A stretch of DNA of 64,000 nt from Calothrix sp. PCC 7103 (GTDB taxonomy: Bacteria; Cyanobacteriota; Cyanobacteriia; Cyanobacteriales; Nostocaceae): positions 7,652,317 to 7,716,316 of the forward strand of contig NZ_KB217478.1 of the NCBI RefSeq assembly GCF_000331305.1. The letters are read 5' to 3'. Position numbers and translations under genes: made by a program. Numbering within the stretch: the stretch's first letter is position 1; every line of letters begins with the position of its first letter. Below the pieces are notes generated by a model. That model had not been told where the DNA came from, searched no databases, and saw only the letters and a program-made list of their open reading frames with translations. Shown here in pieces: positions 8,569 to 16,953 of the stretch.

Positions 8569-8595
8569 AACAGGCAGGGATGCCTGTTCCACAAG
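8569..8595. repeat. GGCAGGGATGCC hairpin repeat
   Basis: A copy of the dispersed CTTGTGGAACaggCATCC hairpin family follows the binding-protein stop directly and precedes the ATPase gene. Such a hairpin could stabilise the 5' mRNA segment so that binding protein exceeds ATPase; this is inference. Confidence 0.7.
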
Positions 8596-8615
8596 AGTTT
8601 TTATAAAAGTTTGTT

Positions 8616-10043
8616 ATGGCATATTTACGCTTAGAGAATATTACTAAACAATTTGGTGCTTTTATCGCTAATGATAATATTAATTTATGTGTTGAGTCCG
8701 GAAGTATTCACGCCATTCTTGGGGAAAACGGCGCCGGAAAGTCTACTTTAATGAATATTATCAGTGGATTATACCAGCCAGATGCAGGAAAAATATATTT
8801 ACAAGAACAATTAATTACAATTAACTCATCTGCGGATGCAATAAAGCTAGGTATTGGCATGATTCATCAGCATTTTATGCTTGTGCCACAATTAACTGTG
8901 ACAGAAAATATTATTCTTGGTACTAGTAAAAATATTAATTTAAATCTACGTCAAAAGCAAGTCGAAATCAAAGCTTTATCTCAAGCATATAATTTAGAAA
9001 TTGACCCTACTGCCAAAGTTGAAAATTTACCAGTCGGAACGCAGCAACGTGTAGAAATACTAAAAGTTTTATACCGTCACGCCAAATTATTGATTCTTGA
9101 TGAACCTACAGCAGTTCTAACACCATTAGAAGTAAAATCATTAATGACCATTCTCCGTCAACTTGCAGCAAATGGACATACTATTATTTTTATTAGTCAC
9201 AAATTAGAAGAAGTAATTAATTTATGTGACACTGTAACAGTGCTACGAAGAGGAAAGGTAGTAGCAACAACAACGACGCAGCAAACAACATCACAACAAC
9301 TTGCTGAATTAATGGTTGGGCGCCAAGTTAGTTTACATCTTAACAAAAAATCTGTTGCTTCAGGTGAAATTGTATTATCAGTAAAAGATTTACAAGTCAA
9401 AGATAATAGAGGTGTTACGGTAGTTAAAAATATCTCATTTGAACTGCACGCAGGAGAAATATTAGGTATTGTTGGTGTTGATGGTAACGGACAGCGAGAG
9501 TTAGCAGAAGCTCTTGCCCGAACTGGAGTCAAAGTAGGGTATATTCCAGAGGATAGGCAGAAAACAGGTTTAATACTACAGTTTAATATTGCTCAAAACT
9601 TGATATTGAAAGCTTTTAAAAATCCACCATTTTCTCGTTGTGGTTTATTGCAGCAAGAAGCAATTAAAAGTAATGCAGTATCTGCAATGGAAGAGTTTAA
9701 TATTTGGGCGCCTGATGTTAATGTAAAAGTGGGTCAACTTTCTGGTGGCAACCAACAAAAAATAGTACTTGCGCGGGAATTAGCTGGAGTACCAAAGTTA
9801 ATTATAGCCATGCAACCAACGCGCGGGTTAGATATTGGAGCAATTGAAGCAGTTCACCAAAGATTACTCGCACAAAGAGAACGTGGTGCAGCAATTTTAT
9901 ATATTTCAACTGAGCTAGAAGAAGTAATGGCGATGAGTGACAGAATTGCAGTGATGTATAAAGGTGAGTTTGTTGATATATTAGATGCAGCGAATGCGAC
10001 AGTTGAAGAAATAGGTTTGCTAATGGGAGGGGTAGAAAGATAA
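8616..10043 (+). CDS. Nucleoside-type ABC transporter ATPase with two ATPase domains
   Basis: The 475-aa protein holds two ABC domains, as in sugar/nucleoside importers. Domain 1 has Walker A GENGAGKST near residue 37, the variant signature LPVGTQQRVEIL and Walker B LLILDEPTAVLTP. Domain 2 has the degenerate Walker A GVDGNGQREL, a normal signature LSGGNQQKIVLA and the variant Walker B LIIAMQPTRGLD. This asymmetry is normal for the family (NupA/YufO-like). It energises the two permeases encoded at 10297 and 11322. Confidence 0.9.
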   Translation: MAYLRLENITKQFGAFIANDNINLCVESGSIHAILGENGAGKSTLMNIISGLYQPDAGKIYLQEQLITINSSADAIKLGIGMIHQHFMLVPQLTVTENIILGTSKNINLNLRQKQVEIKALSQAYNLEIDPTAKVENLPVGTQQRVEILKVLYRHAKLLILDEPTAVLTPLEVKSLMTILRQLAANGHTIIFISHKLEEVINLCDTVTVLRRGKVVATTTTQQTTSQQLAELMVGRQVSLHLNKKSVASGEIVLSVKDLQVKDNRGVTVVKNISFELHAGEILGIVGVDGNGQRELAEALARTGVKVGYIPEDRQKTGLILQFNIAQNLILKAFKNPPFSRCGLLQQEAIKSNAVSAMEEFNIWAPDVNVKVGQLSGGNQQKIVLARELAGVPKLIIAMQPTRGLDIGAIEAVHQRLLAQRERGAAILYISTELEEVMAMSDRIAVMYKGEFVDILDAANATVEEIGLLMGGVER

Positions 10044-10046
10044 ATT

Positions 10047-10151
10047 ATGGGAATTACATTAAATTTATTAAACAATATATATGATAAAATATTGAAATAT
10101 TATCAAGACGCTGCTCAAAAAAGAAATGCTATGTTTTTACATTGTGGCTAA
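10047..10151 (+). other. Small open frame of 34 codons, doubtful
   Basis: An ATG opens four bases after the ATPase stop and runs 34 codons to TAA at 10151, with the N-terminus MGITLNLLNNIYDK. No clear ribosome-binding site and no homology that I recognise. It could be a small peptide, a degraded gene end or chance. Confidence 0.15.
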
Positions 10152-10172
10152 AATATTGATATGCAATATTTA

Positions 10173-10290
10173 TTACTTTGCGACCTTTGCGATCTTTGCG
10201 GTTCGTCTATAATATTGAACGAGGTATTTTATAATTATTAATATTATTTTAGATTTTCTAGATTCTTCGCTGCGCTCAGAATGACATTTA
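10173..10290. repeat. Two dispersed repeats between ATPase and first permease
   Basis: At 10176-10206 there is a tandem motif TTTGCGAccTTTGCGAtcTTTGCGG. At about 10256-10288 there is a GATTCTTCGCTGCGCTCAGAATGACA element; a related copy in inverted-repeat form is at 45016-45103. They separate the ATPase from the permeases, which otherwise look like one operon. Confidence 0.6.
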
Positions 10291-10296
10291 ACACAT

Positions 10297-11325
10297 ATGA
10301 ATAATAATCGTATTTTTCCTATTATCTCACCGATTATTGCTATAACTTCTGCCCTAATAGTCGGCGCCATTCTTATTCTCATTGCAGGCGCCAATCCTAT
10401 CACAGCTTATACAGCATTATTTACTGAATCATTATCTACTTATTTTGGCTTTGGTAATACTCTTACTAAAATGGCGCCACTATTACTTACTAGTACTGGA
10501 GTTTTGCTGGCTTTAAAAGCAGGACAATTTAATATAGGTGGGGAAGGACAGATATATTTTGGCGCCTTGGGTAGTGCTTTGGTTGGTTTATATGTACAGG
10601 CGCCAGGTTTTATTCATGTACCGTTAGCTTTACTCGCTGGATTTATTTTTGGCGCCGTTTGGGGTTTTATTCCCGGTTATCTTAAAGCTATGCGTGGTAT
10701 CAATGAAGTTATCACGACTTTGCTGCTTAATTATATTGCAATTGATTTAATTAGTTATTTGGTGCAAAATCCGTTGAAGGAAGCGAATGCACCTAGTCCT
10801 TATTCACCACTGATAGCCAAATCAGCACAGTTACCTATAATTATACCAGGAAGTTTGGCTCATGGGGGTATACTACTCGCATTAATTGCAGTACTCATTG
10901 TGTATATAGTTATTAAGCGTTCTACATTGGGTTATCAAATAACAGCAGTTGGCTTAAATCAAACAGCTTCTAACTATGCGGGTATTTCAGTACAGCCTAC
11001 AATTATGCTAGTTATGGCTGCTAGTGGTGGATTTGCAGGATTAGCTGGCGCCTCGGAAGTGATGGGTTTAAAATATCGTTTGTTTGAACAAGTCTCACCC
11101 GGTTATGGTTTTGATGCAATTGCTATTGCTTTTCTAAGTCGTGGCAGTGTACTAGGATTAGTACTAAATTCGTTATTTTTTGGTGCATTACGAAGTGGCG
11201 CCAATGTTATGCAGCGTAGCGCTGGGGCGCCTGTGACTGTAATATATGCTATTCAAGGATTAACGGTATTATTTATTGCAATTGCTTTGGCATTAGAACC
11301 GAAACTGCGACGTGATACCACATGA
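10297..11325 (+). CDS. Nucleoside ABC transporter permease 1
   Basis: This 342-aa inner-membrane protein has many hydrophobic helices and the BPD_transp_2 family landmarks LALKAGQFNIGGEGQIYFGAL, AMRGINEVITTLLLNYIA and GYQITAVGLNQTASNYAGI, as in NupB/YufP-type permeases. The second permease overlaps its stop codon by four bases (ATGA at 11322-11325), so both subunits are translationally coupled and probably form the heterodimeric pore of the nucleoside importer. Confidence 0.88.
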   Translation: MNNNRIFPIISPIIAITSALIVGAILILIAGANPITAYTALFTESLSTYFGFGNTLTKMAPLLLTSTGVLLALKAGQFNIGGEGQIYFGALGSALVGLYVQAPGFIHVPLALLAGFIFGAVWGFIPGYLKAMRGINEVITTLLLNYIAIDLISYLVQNPLKEANAPSPYSPLIAKSAQLPIIIPGSLAHGGILLALIAVLIVYIVIKRSTLGYQITAVGLNQTASNYAGISVQPTIMLVMAASGGFAGLAGASEVMGLKYRLFEQVSPGYGFDAIAIAFLSRGSVLGLVLNSLFFGALRSGANVMQRSAGAPVTVIYAIQGLTVLFIAIALALEPKLRRDTT

Positions 11326-12254
11326 ATAATAATTTCCTAACTGATTATCTTGCATCTACCCTGCGTCTTTCGGTTCCCCTTGCTTATGCTGCAATGGGTG
11401 GTCTTTTTTCTGAACGTTCGGGTGTTTTAAATATTGGTTTAGAAGGAATGCTACTAACAGGTGCCTTTACTTCTGCGGCTGCGACTTTTTATAGTGGTAA
11501 TGTTGCGGTGGGTATTTGCGCTGCTTTAATAGCTGGTGGGTTCGTTGGATTAGTTCATGCGTTTTTATGTGTGACTTTACGAGTTAACCAACTGGTATCG
11601 GGACTAGCTATTAATTTAGTTGCAGGTGGGTTGACTTCGTTTTTAGGGCGCCTCATATTTAGTGGTAGTACACAGCGTTTACCAGTAGTACCCGCAATAA
11701 AGATTCCTATTCTCGCTAATATTCCTGTAAGTGGTATTTTATTCGAGCAGGATATTCTTGTATATCTATTGTTTTTGATTATTGCTCTAACTACATATTT
11801 TTTGTTTTACACAAATCCTGGTTTGAACTTACGTGCAGTAGGAGAATATCCGTCCTCTGCTGATACAGCAGGAATTTCGGTTACTTTAGTTCGCTATGTT
11901 GCTGTAGTTACAGGTGGATGTCTCGTTGGTTGCGGTGGCGCCTATTTAGCTTTAGTACAAATTAATTACTTTACCGAAGGAATGAGTGCGGGTAAAGGAT
12001 TTATTGCTATCGCATCGCTAATCTTTGGTAGATGGCATCCTATTGGTAGTGCTTTGGCTTGCTTGTTGTTTGGTGCCACGGAAGCTTTACAGTTAAGGAT
12101 ACAAGCGTTAGGTGTAAACATTCCGTATCAATTCTTAACGATGCTACCTTACTTAGTGGCAATGATTGCTCTTATCGGTGGTATGGGAAAATCTACACCT
12201 CCTGCTGCGCTAGGTGTGCCATACGAACGTAACAGTGCAGGTAAAAATATCTAG
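11322..12254 (+). CDS. Nucleoside ABC transporter permease 2
   Basis: This 310-aa membrane protein starts at the ATG overlapping the previous stop. It shows the conserved stretches LRLSVPLAYAAMGGLFSERSG and LNIGLEGMLLTGAF, a middle loop with GLNLRAVGEYPSSADTAGI, and FIAIASLIFGRWHPIGSALACLLFG. These identify it as the NupC/YufQ-type partner permease. It is the last gene of the importer set; the next gene is on the other strand. Confidence 0.88.
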   Translation: MNNNFLTDYLASTLRLSVPLAYAAMGGLFSERSGVLNIGLEGMLLTGAFTSAAATFYSGNVAVGICAALIAGGFVGLVHAFLCVTLRVNQLVSGLAINLVAGGLTSFLGRLIFSGSTQRLPVVPAIKIPILANIPVSGILFEQDILVYLLFLIIALTTYFLFYTNPGLNLRAVGEYPSSADTAGISVTLVRYVAVVTGGCLVGCGGAYLALVQINYFTEGMSAGKGFIAIASLIFGRWHPIGSALACLLFGATEALQLRIQALGVNIPYQFLTMLPYLVAMIALIGGMGKSTPPAALGVPYERNSAGKNI

Positions 12255-12645
12255 TCAGTTCTGAAATTAATTCGCACGTGAATATAATTTATGCTAATAT
12301 TCCCAATGTGTTGTTAACTAGCTTGGCGCCGTCTAGTCCCGGATAGCGCAGACGCTCCACCTAGTAAACAATAAACGAGCCTGTTTGTATCAAGCCGTAG
12401 TAAACCGCTTGAAGCTAGCCTCGTACATCTTGCTGGCAGGGTCATAACGTTGTCAAAGACGTTTGCTTTCTTGACACAACCCTGTTCTGGTTGGTGACGT
12501 ATAGCTCTGAGCGTGTATTTATGGATAGACAGCCATTTGTTTTTGACTTCAAATTAGATAATCATTTTTTAATACACTCAAACTTGTATGTTGGTGTACT
12601 AGTTAATACCGCTTATCAAAGTATTGAAACTCCTAATACAGGATA
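12255..12645. other. Non-coding stretch with a structured region, possible small RNA
   Basis: No plausible gene. Two stem-loop regions stand out: an outer stem CTAGCTT/AAGCTAG (12318-12324 with 12412-12418) enclosing a TCAAGC/GCTTGA hairpin (12390-12412), and CAGGGT/ACCCTG (12437-12442 with 12479-12484) enclosing TGTCAA/TTGACA (12451-12476). The region is richer in G+C than the surrounding spacer. I could not match it to 6S RNA, tmRNA, RNase P RNA, SRP RNA or a riboswitch known to me. Confidence 0.3.
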
Positions 12646-12673
12646 GTAGAGACTAGACATGTTTAGTCTCTAC
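12646..12673. repeat. GTAGAGAC-family palindrome
   Basis: A 28-base near-perfect palindrome with ends GTAGAGACTA/TAGTCTCTAC and centre GACATGTT lies between the convergent permease 2 and DUF2294 genes, where it may serve as a transcript end. Confidence 0.7.
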
Positions 12674-12696
12674 ATGTGTCGGGTGGTAATTCCTCA

Positions 12697-13083
12697 TTAA
12701 TTAGTTTTAGGAATTGCACGAGGGTTGCGAACTACTGGTAGCTGTTCCAAAATAGCAATAATCGCAGTACGTCCAGACGTTAAACTTGTATGACTCATTA
12801 ATTCAATAACAGGTTTATTAATAACCTCTTCAATTGTTTCTTGAATAAGAGGTTTAATTATTTTATCTAAATCTAACCGTACTTTTTCTGCTAATATTTC
12901 ATTGCCAGAACGTAGAATTGTTTGCTCGGCTAATGTGACAGAATTCTCTATTGTAATTGCCAATTGGGTATCAAAAAAATGGCAAATTATCTTGCCTATG
13001 CGCTGTCCCAGTTTCGCATTATATAAGGAACGGATACGGTTTGAAATTTCTCTTTCTAATTGTCCAATAGTCGGTTCTTCCAT
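12697..13083 (-). CDS. DUF2294 family protein
   Basis: The likely start is ATG 13083, giving MEEPTIGQLEREISNRI and 128 aa; an upstream start adds eight unlike residues. The pattern fits DUF2294: an N-terminal REISNRIRSLYNAKLGQ helix, a strand segment ICHFFDTQLAITIENSVTLAEQ, a helix with LDKIIKPLIQETIEEVINKPV, and a final strand region (TSGRTAIIAIL). The function is not established. It is a lone gene, downstream of but separated from the uracil genes on the same strand by 330 bp. Confidence 0.65.
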   Translation of the reverse strand: MEEPTIGQLEREISNRIRSLYNAKLGQRIGKIICHFFDTQLAITIENSVTLAEQTILRSGNEILAEKVRLDLDKIIKPLIQETIEEVINKPVIELMSHTSLTSGRTAIIAILEQLPVVRNPRAIPKTN

Positions 13084-13413
13084 GATAATCCAATACAGTT
13101 GCAGCACTTTCTAATATATAATATAGAATTGTACAGAATGTGCCGCTTGTATTGATTAAAATATTTTACTTAATAGAGATTAAATGATAAGTAGAATGGA
13201 AAAATTTCACTGCTAATCATTCTACTGGTATATAGAATCTGAATTTGTTTATTTTATAATTAGTCAATATAAAAATAATTTTTATTCCAAGAAGAAAAAT
13301 TCTGTGTTGCATCTCTCTAGAAACCCGGTTTTTTTAGTTTTGAAAAAGCTTTTAAATAAAAAATACCCCAAATAATCTTGTGGGATAGGCATCCTTGCCC
13401 ACCCATAAGACAT
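13084..13413. other. AT-rich spacer with repeats
   Basis: No gene seen. It holds an inverted repeat AGTAGAATG/CATTCTACT (13190-13198 with 13218-13226), an AGAAACCCGGTTT repeat (13318-13335) and a CTTGTGGGATAGGCATCC hairpin repeat (13377-13404) just after the end of the uracil phosphoribosyltransferase gene. Confidence 0.6.
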
Positions 13414-14049
13414 TTACTTTGTTCCAAATAATCTATCTCCTGCATCTCCTAACCCAGGTATGATATAACCGAGTTCATCAAGTTTGTCGTCAATTGAAGC
13501 TGTATATACGGGTATATCAGGATGTATCGAACAGAAATGTTCAAGCCCTTCAGGTGCCGCAAGTAAACAAACAAACTTAATAGAAAGAGGATTTGTAGAT
13601 TTTAGTCGTTCAACAGCAGCGATGGCAGAATTTCCAGTTGCCAACATTGGGTCTACGATTAAAACATCGCGCTTATCGATATCATGAGGAACTTTGAAGT
13701 AATATTCAACGGGAATTAAACTTTTTGGGTCACGGTATAGACCAATATGTCCAACTCGTGCAGAAGGAATTAACTCTAACATTCCATCTAAAATACCTTG
13801 TCCTGCACGCTGAATAGCTACTATAACCAGCTTTTTATCGGGTGCAAGTACAGGCGCCTCCATTTGAGCAATAGGTGTTTGAATTAATTCAGTTTTCAAA
13901 GGTAAATCCCGTGTTACCTCGTAAGCAAGTAACAAACTAATTTCCTTTAACAGAGTGCGAAACTTAACTGTGCTTGTTTCTGCTCTCCGCATCAAGGTAA
14001 GTTTATGCTGAATCAAAGGGTGATTTATGACTGTAACTTGATTTCCCAT
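13414..14049 (-). CDS. upp: Uracil phosphoribosyltransferase (UPRT)
   Basis: The 211-aa cytosolic enzyme converts uracil plus PRPP to UMP. The family landmarks are all present: [15 protein letters not shown] near the start, [19 protein letters not shown], the PRPP-binding motif [21 protein letters not shown] (shown here in two parts: [11 protein letters not shown] and [10 protein letters not shown]) and the C-terminal [13 protein letters not shown]. In the URC pathway this activity (URC6 in yeast) is required for uracil degradation. It follows a DUF1688/URC4 gene by 48 bp and a URC1-like gene before that, all on the minus strand, which favours a catabolic role over plain salvage. Confidence 0.93.
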   Translation of the reverse strand: MGNQVTVINHPLIQHKLTLMRRAETSTVKFRTLLKEISLLLAYEVTRDLPLKTELIQTPIAQMEAPVLAPDKKLVIVAIQRAGQGILDGMLELIPSARVGHIGLYRDPKSLIPVEYYFKVPHDIDKRDVLIVDPMLATGNSAIAAVERLKSTNPLSIKFVCLLAAPEGLEHFCSIHPDIPVYTASIDDKLDELGYIIPGLGDAGDRLFGTK

Positions 14050-14092
14050 GTTAAAAGTTAGGAGTTATGAGTTATGAGTTAGGAGTTGTCGT
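14050..14092. repeat. Short tandem heptamer repeat
   Basis: The gap between the URC4-like gene and upp is filled by tandem copies of GAGTTAT/GAGTTAG units, typical of the long tandemly repeated heptamers of Nostocales. No promoter is evident, so upp is probably cotranscribed with the upstream gene. Confidence 0.7.
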
Positions 14093-14097
14093 CGCGT

Positions 14098-15306
14098 TTA
14101 GAATACTGTACCGTCGCTAAGGATTTGAATTGGGGGGACACCATCTGCTCTTTTTTCAGCAGCTATTTTTCGTCCTGCCGTCCAAGTTCCACCTTGAAGA
14201 ATTTTTACAAGTGGTAGTTCCTCAGTACTCATACTTAACTTTTCTCTAACGCAAGCAGCTATTTCATCTAATAGCATGACGGTTAAAGCGCGCCATTCTA
14301 CGATAACTGGGGATTCAACCGAATGGGAAGTGCTTAATATATCTGAGTGTTTTGGACGTAATAACTCTAAATCAACACACAATCCACCGTTGCGATATTC
14401 AGGTAGTCCTGTTAGTTGGTCTAAACCAGTAATTTCGATACCGAGTTCTTGTAGCGGTTCGAGCAAAGAATAAGTAAGCCATTGTGACAGTTTATGGAAT
14501 GGCACGAAACCATCATCCGCAACATCAGGATGGCGCCATACATCTCCTAAGTTTACCCCAGCAATTGACTGGCGCCCCGACCAAATTTCACTTAAACTTG
14601 AAAGTACAGCATCAAAAACGGTTGCTGCTTCGATCTTGTTATCATTCACTTTGCCAACTAAGTAATTAACCAAATTCCCAGGACGAGGATTTTCACCAAA
14701 ATACTCAGGTAGTGCAGTTAAGACTTTGCCTAATTTCTGTAGTAACTGTAATCTCCCAGTTACACCAACAAGAGGGTTATCAGGACGTATTTGAAACCCT
14801 TGTACTAAATAAGCTTCGGTAAAATCTTGTAATTTTTGAGCATCAACACGCATTTTACTCGTTTTATCACTGGAGAATGCACCCTGACAAAACATTTGGA
14901 AACTCGCGACTGCTAGACCTTCAGAGCGTTTAAAACCCAAATTAGTTACAGGTTCGTAATAATACCAATTATTCCCGGCGCCTGCATCAAGCAATACACT
15001 AATAATTGCCAAATCAAACTTAGCTATTGCCTTGGAGTGTGGTGAAAGTTTCGCAAGCAAACTATCCAACTGCTCCAAGCGCGTAATTCCACCTGCTTCA
15101 AAATGGCGCCAGCGACTATGAAACGGTATCTGTAAATTAGGATACTCAGACCGTATTACATCAATAACATAATCAGCGGCATGGGAAAGTGGCGCCAAAT
15201 CACAATCAAAATAACGGGAATTACCAGCAACCGCGTTTTGAAAAAGCTGCCCACAACGGGAGCGAATAGCAACAGGACTTCGTAAATACGTAACTAAATC
15301 ATTCAT
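14098..15306 (-). CDS. URC4-like protein (DUF1688), uracil catabolism
   Basis: About 402 aa from ATG 15306 (MNDLVTYLRSPVAIRSRC). A longer frame starts at 15354, but its extra codons run into a palindromic repeat. The sequence matches DUF1688: FDCDLAPLSHAADYVIDVI, IPFHSRWRHFEAGGITRLEQL, NNWYYYEP, RSEGLAVASFQMFCQGAFS, DVWRHPDV and FHKLSQWLTYSLLEPLQELG, close to the end VEWRALTVMLLDEIA. In Lachancea kluyveri URC4 is essential for uracil degradation; fission yeast calls it urg3. The exact reaction is not settled. Neighbours URC1 and UPRT on the same strand confirm the pathway. Confidence 0.85.
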   Translation of the reverse strand: MNDLVTYLRSPVAIRSRCGQLFQNAVAGNSRYFDCDLAPLSHAADYVIDVIRSEYPNLQIPFHSRWRHFEAGGITRLEQLDSLLAKLSPHSKAIAKFDLAIISVLLDAGAGNNWYYYEPVTNLGFKRSEGLAVASFQMFCQGAFSSDKTSKMRVDAQKLQDFTEAYLVQGFQIRPDNPLVGVTGRLQLLQKLGKVLTALPEYFGENPRPGNLVNYLVGKVNDNKIEAATVFDAVLSSLSEIWSGRQSIAGVNLGDVWRHPDVADDGFVPFHKLSQWLTYSLLEPLQELGIEITGLDQLTGLPEYRNGGLCVDLELLRPKHSDILSTSHSVESPVIVEWRALTVMLLDEIAACVREKLSMSTEELPLVKILQGGTWTAGRKIAAEKRADGVPPIQILSDGTVF

Positions 15307-15342
15307 TGGCTTTACTTTATATTTTAGATACACCGGATAAAC

Positions 15343-15406
15343 GTAGAGACGCAATTCATCGCGTCTCCATACCGATTATCACAAGACGCGATTTATCGCG
15401 TCTCTA
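15343..15406. repeat. Pair of GAGACGC...GCGTCTC palindromes
   Basis: Two hairpins, at 15343-15368 (GTAGAGACGC / GCGTCTCC) and 15382-15406 (AAGACGCGAT / ATCGCGTCTC), fill the gap between the URC1-like and URC4-like genes. They belong to the GTAGAGAC family found at nine places in the window. Confidence 0.75.
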
Positions 15407-15420
15407 CACAAATATGCTAA

Positions 15421-16680
15421 TTATTCAACGAGAGAGCGTCCTTTAATTTCTGATAAACCTGTATCATCAAGAACTTCACCCGTAGTAAAATAACCAGCAG
15501 CTTTTTTGGCTTCGATTTCTACGCGCGCATCGTTGGGTATCAAATCTTCTGGAATTGCGACACGCTCCACAATTTCAATTCCCGATTGCGTGATGGCATT
15601 GAATTTCATATTGCTCATTGATACCATGCGGTCAATGCGGGTTACACCTAACCAATGTAAAATATCGGGCATTAATTCTTGAAAACGCATATCTTGTACA
15701 CCCGCTACACACTCGGTTCGGGCAAAATAAGCATCTGCTCTATCACCACCTTCTTGGCGTTTGCGCGCGTTGTAAACCAAAAATTTTGTGACTTCACCCA
15801 GCGCACGTCCTTCTTTGCGGCAATAAATTATAATACCGGCGCCACCTTCTTGAGCAGTTTGGACGCACACCTCAATTCCATGAACCAAATATGGGCGACA
15901 GGTGCATATATCCGAGCCAAACACGTCTGAACCGTTACATTCGTCATGCACACGAACTGCTACAGGTTTGTTTGGGTCAGTAATGGCGCCTATATCACCA
16001 ACAATATAAACGGTTACGCCCCCAATCGGGGGTAAGAATACTTCTAAGTCAGGACGGGTTACTAATTCGGGAAACATTCCCCCAGTTTGCTCAAATAACG
16101 CACGTCGTAAGTCACCTTCGGAGATATTGAAGCGCTTGGCAACACCAGGTAAATACCAAACAGGTTCAATCGCAGCTTTGGTAACGACTAAATCGCCACC
16201 TGTTTTCATAATTTTGCCATCGATTTGCAATCGCCCATTTATAACTGCTTCTTGTAGTTCGGGCATGTTTATATGAGCTTTTGTAACAGCTATGGTTGGA
16301 CGAATATCGTACCCCTGTTCATAATATGATGTAAAAACTTCACCAACGATAGCTCCGAATGGGTCGAGAGAAACGATTTTTTCGGGGTCACTCCAACTTG
16401 GATGCGGGCCAATGTGTTCAACTGGGGAGGTGTTGGTCAAGTCAGCACGGTGGTCTGTTTGAAGGGCGCCGCTTGCTACTGCTAAAGCGCGGTATATTGC
16501 ATAACCTCCCGAATGCGTACCAATTACATTTCGATGCGCTTGTTTAGTCAGCGTCGCAATAATTGGACCTCGTTCGATAGGAGATTCTGCTCCCCATTGA
16601 ATGGGTATTGGTTTAGGACCAAAATTACTTGGGTGTGAGGTGAGAACAATATGCCTTGAAGAGTTATTCGGATTTGGCAT
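15421..16680 (-). CDS. URC1-like protein (GTP cyclohydrolase II homologue), uracil catabolism
   Basis: The 419-aa protein has a C-terminal half homologous to GTP cyclohydrolase II. The zinc-binding cysteines are kept in the C-x10-C-x-C pattern (HDECNGSDVF..ICTC), as is YCRKEGRALGE, where true RibA has an EGRGIGL motif. The long N-terminal half (TLTKQAHRNVIGTHSGGYAIYRALAVA, and DLVVTKAAIEPVWYLPG) is the signature of the URC1/urg1 subfamily, not of riboflavin enzymes. URC1 is proposed to open the uracil ring after UPRT action. First gene of a three-gene minus-strand set; start at 16680 faces an intergenic region with an NtcA-type site at 16813. Confidence 0.88.
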   Translation of the reverse strand: MPNPNNSSRHIVLTSHPSNFGPKPIPIQWGAESPIERGPIIATLTKQAHRNVIGTHSGGYAIYRALAVASGALQTDHRADLTNTSPVEHIGPHPSWSDPEKIVSLDPFGAIVGEVFTSYYEQGYDIRPTIAVTKAHINMPELQEAVINGRLQIDGKIMKTGGDLVVTKAAIEPVWYLPGVAKRFNISEGDLRRALFEQTGGMFPELVTRPDLEVFLPPIGGVTVYIVGDIGAITDPNKPVAVRVHDECNGSDVFGSDICTCRPYLVHGIEVCVQTAQEGGAGIIIYCRKEGRALGEVTKFLVYNARKRQEGGDRADAYFARTECVAGVQDMRFQELMPDILHWLGVTRIDRMVSMSNMKFNAITQSGIEIVERVAIPEDLIPNDARVEIEAKKAAGYFTTGEVLDDTGLSEIKGRSLVE

Positions 16681-16812
16681 TGCTTTATACTTATCAGCTT
16701 TTAGTAAATTAAGATTTGTCTACAACAATAGTTTATTCTTGTTTTTGTCAAATTCAGTGGTATGTTTAACCAATCAATCTTGATGCTCCGCAAAGTATCT
16801 TGCTGCTTAACC

Positions 16813-16854
16813 GTATTATAGAATACAAAAAAACATGCACAAATTGCGTACTTT
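16813..16854 (+). promoter_or_regulatory. NtcA-type promoter (GTAN8TAC - N22 - TAN3T)
   Basis: GTATTATAGAATAC at 16813-16826 fits the NtcA consensus GTA-N8-TAC; 22 bases later comes TACTTT (16849-16854), fitting the -10 TAN3T. This spacing is that of NtcA-activated promoters and points toward the TPR gene at 16954. The site is palindromic and lies 133 bp upstream of the divergent URC1-like gene, but on that side the nearest TAN3T is only 15 bases away. NtcA is the cyanobacterial nitrogen regulator; binding here is predicted, not shown. Confidence 0.65.
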
Positions 16855-16953
16855 GCAATTAGGGGCGAAAATTTAAGAGTCAGTAAAAAAGTTACTTAAG
16901 ACTCAATTTTGTGCGAAAGTTGAGAAAAACATCCTACACTCTAGATTAAATTC

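Noticed and set aside
10173..10403. Minus-strand frame containing CHSERSEESRKSK
   Set aside because: This peptide is the translation of the dispersed TTCGCTGCGCTCAGAATGACA repeat, and the rest is antisense to the permease gene.
12318..12484. 6S RNA, tmRNA or RNase P RNA in the structured region
   Set aside because: The conserved cores that I know for these RNAs (for example the tmRNA ends or the RNase P GAGGAAAGTC motif) are not there.
14484..15930. Several plus-strand frames within the uracil genes
   Set aside because: They are antisense to well supported URC1, URC4 and UPRT genes and have no own start signals.
15421..16680. Riboflavin-pathway GTP cyclohydrolase II (ribA)
   Set aside because: The long N-terminal half and the altered EGRALGE motif, with URC4 and UPRT neighbours, fit URC1 better.
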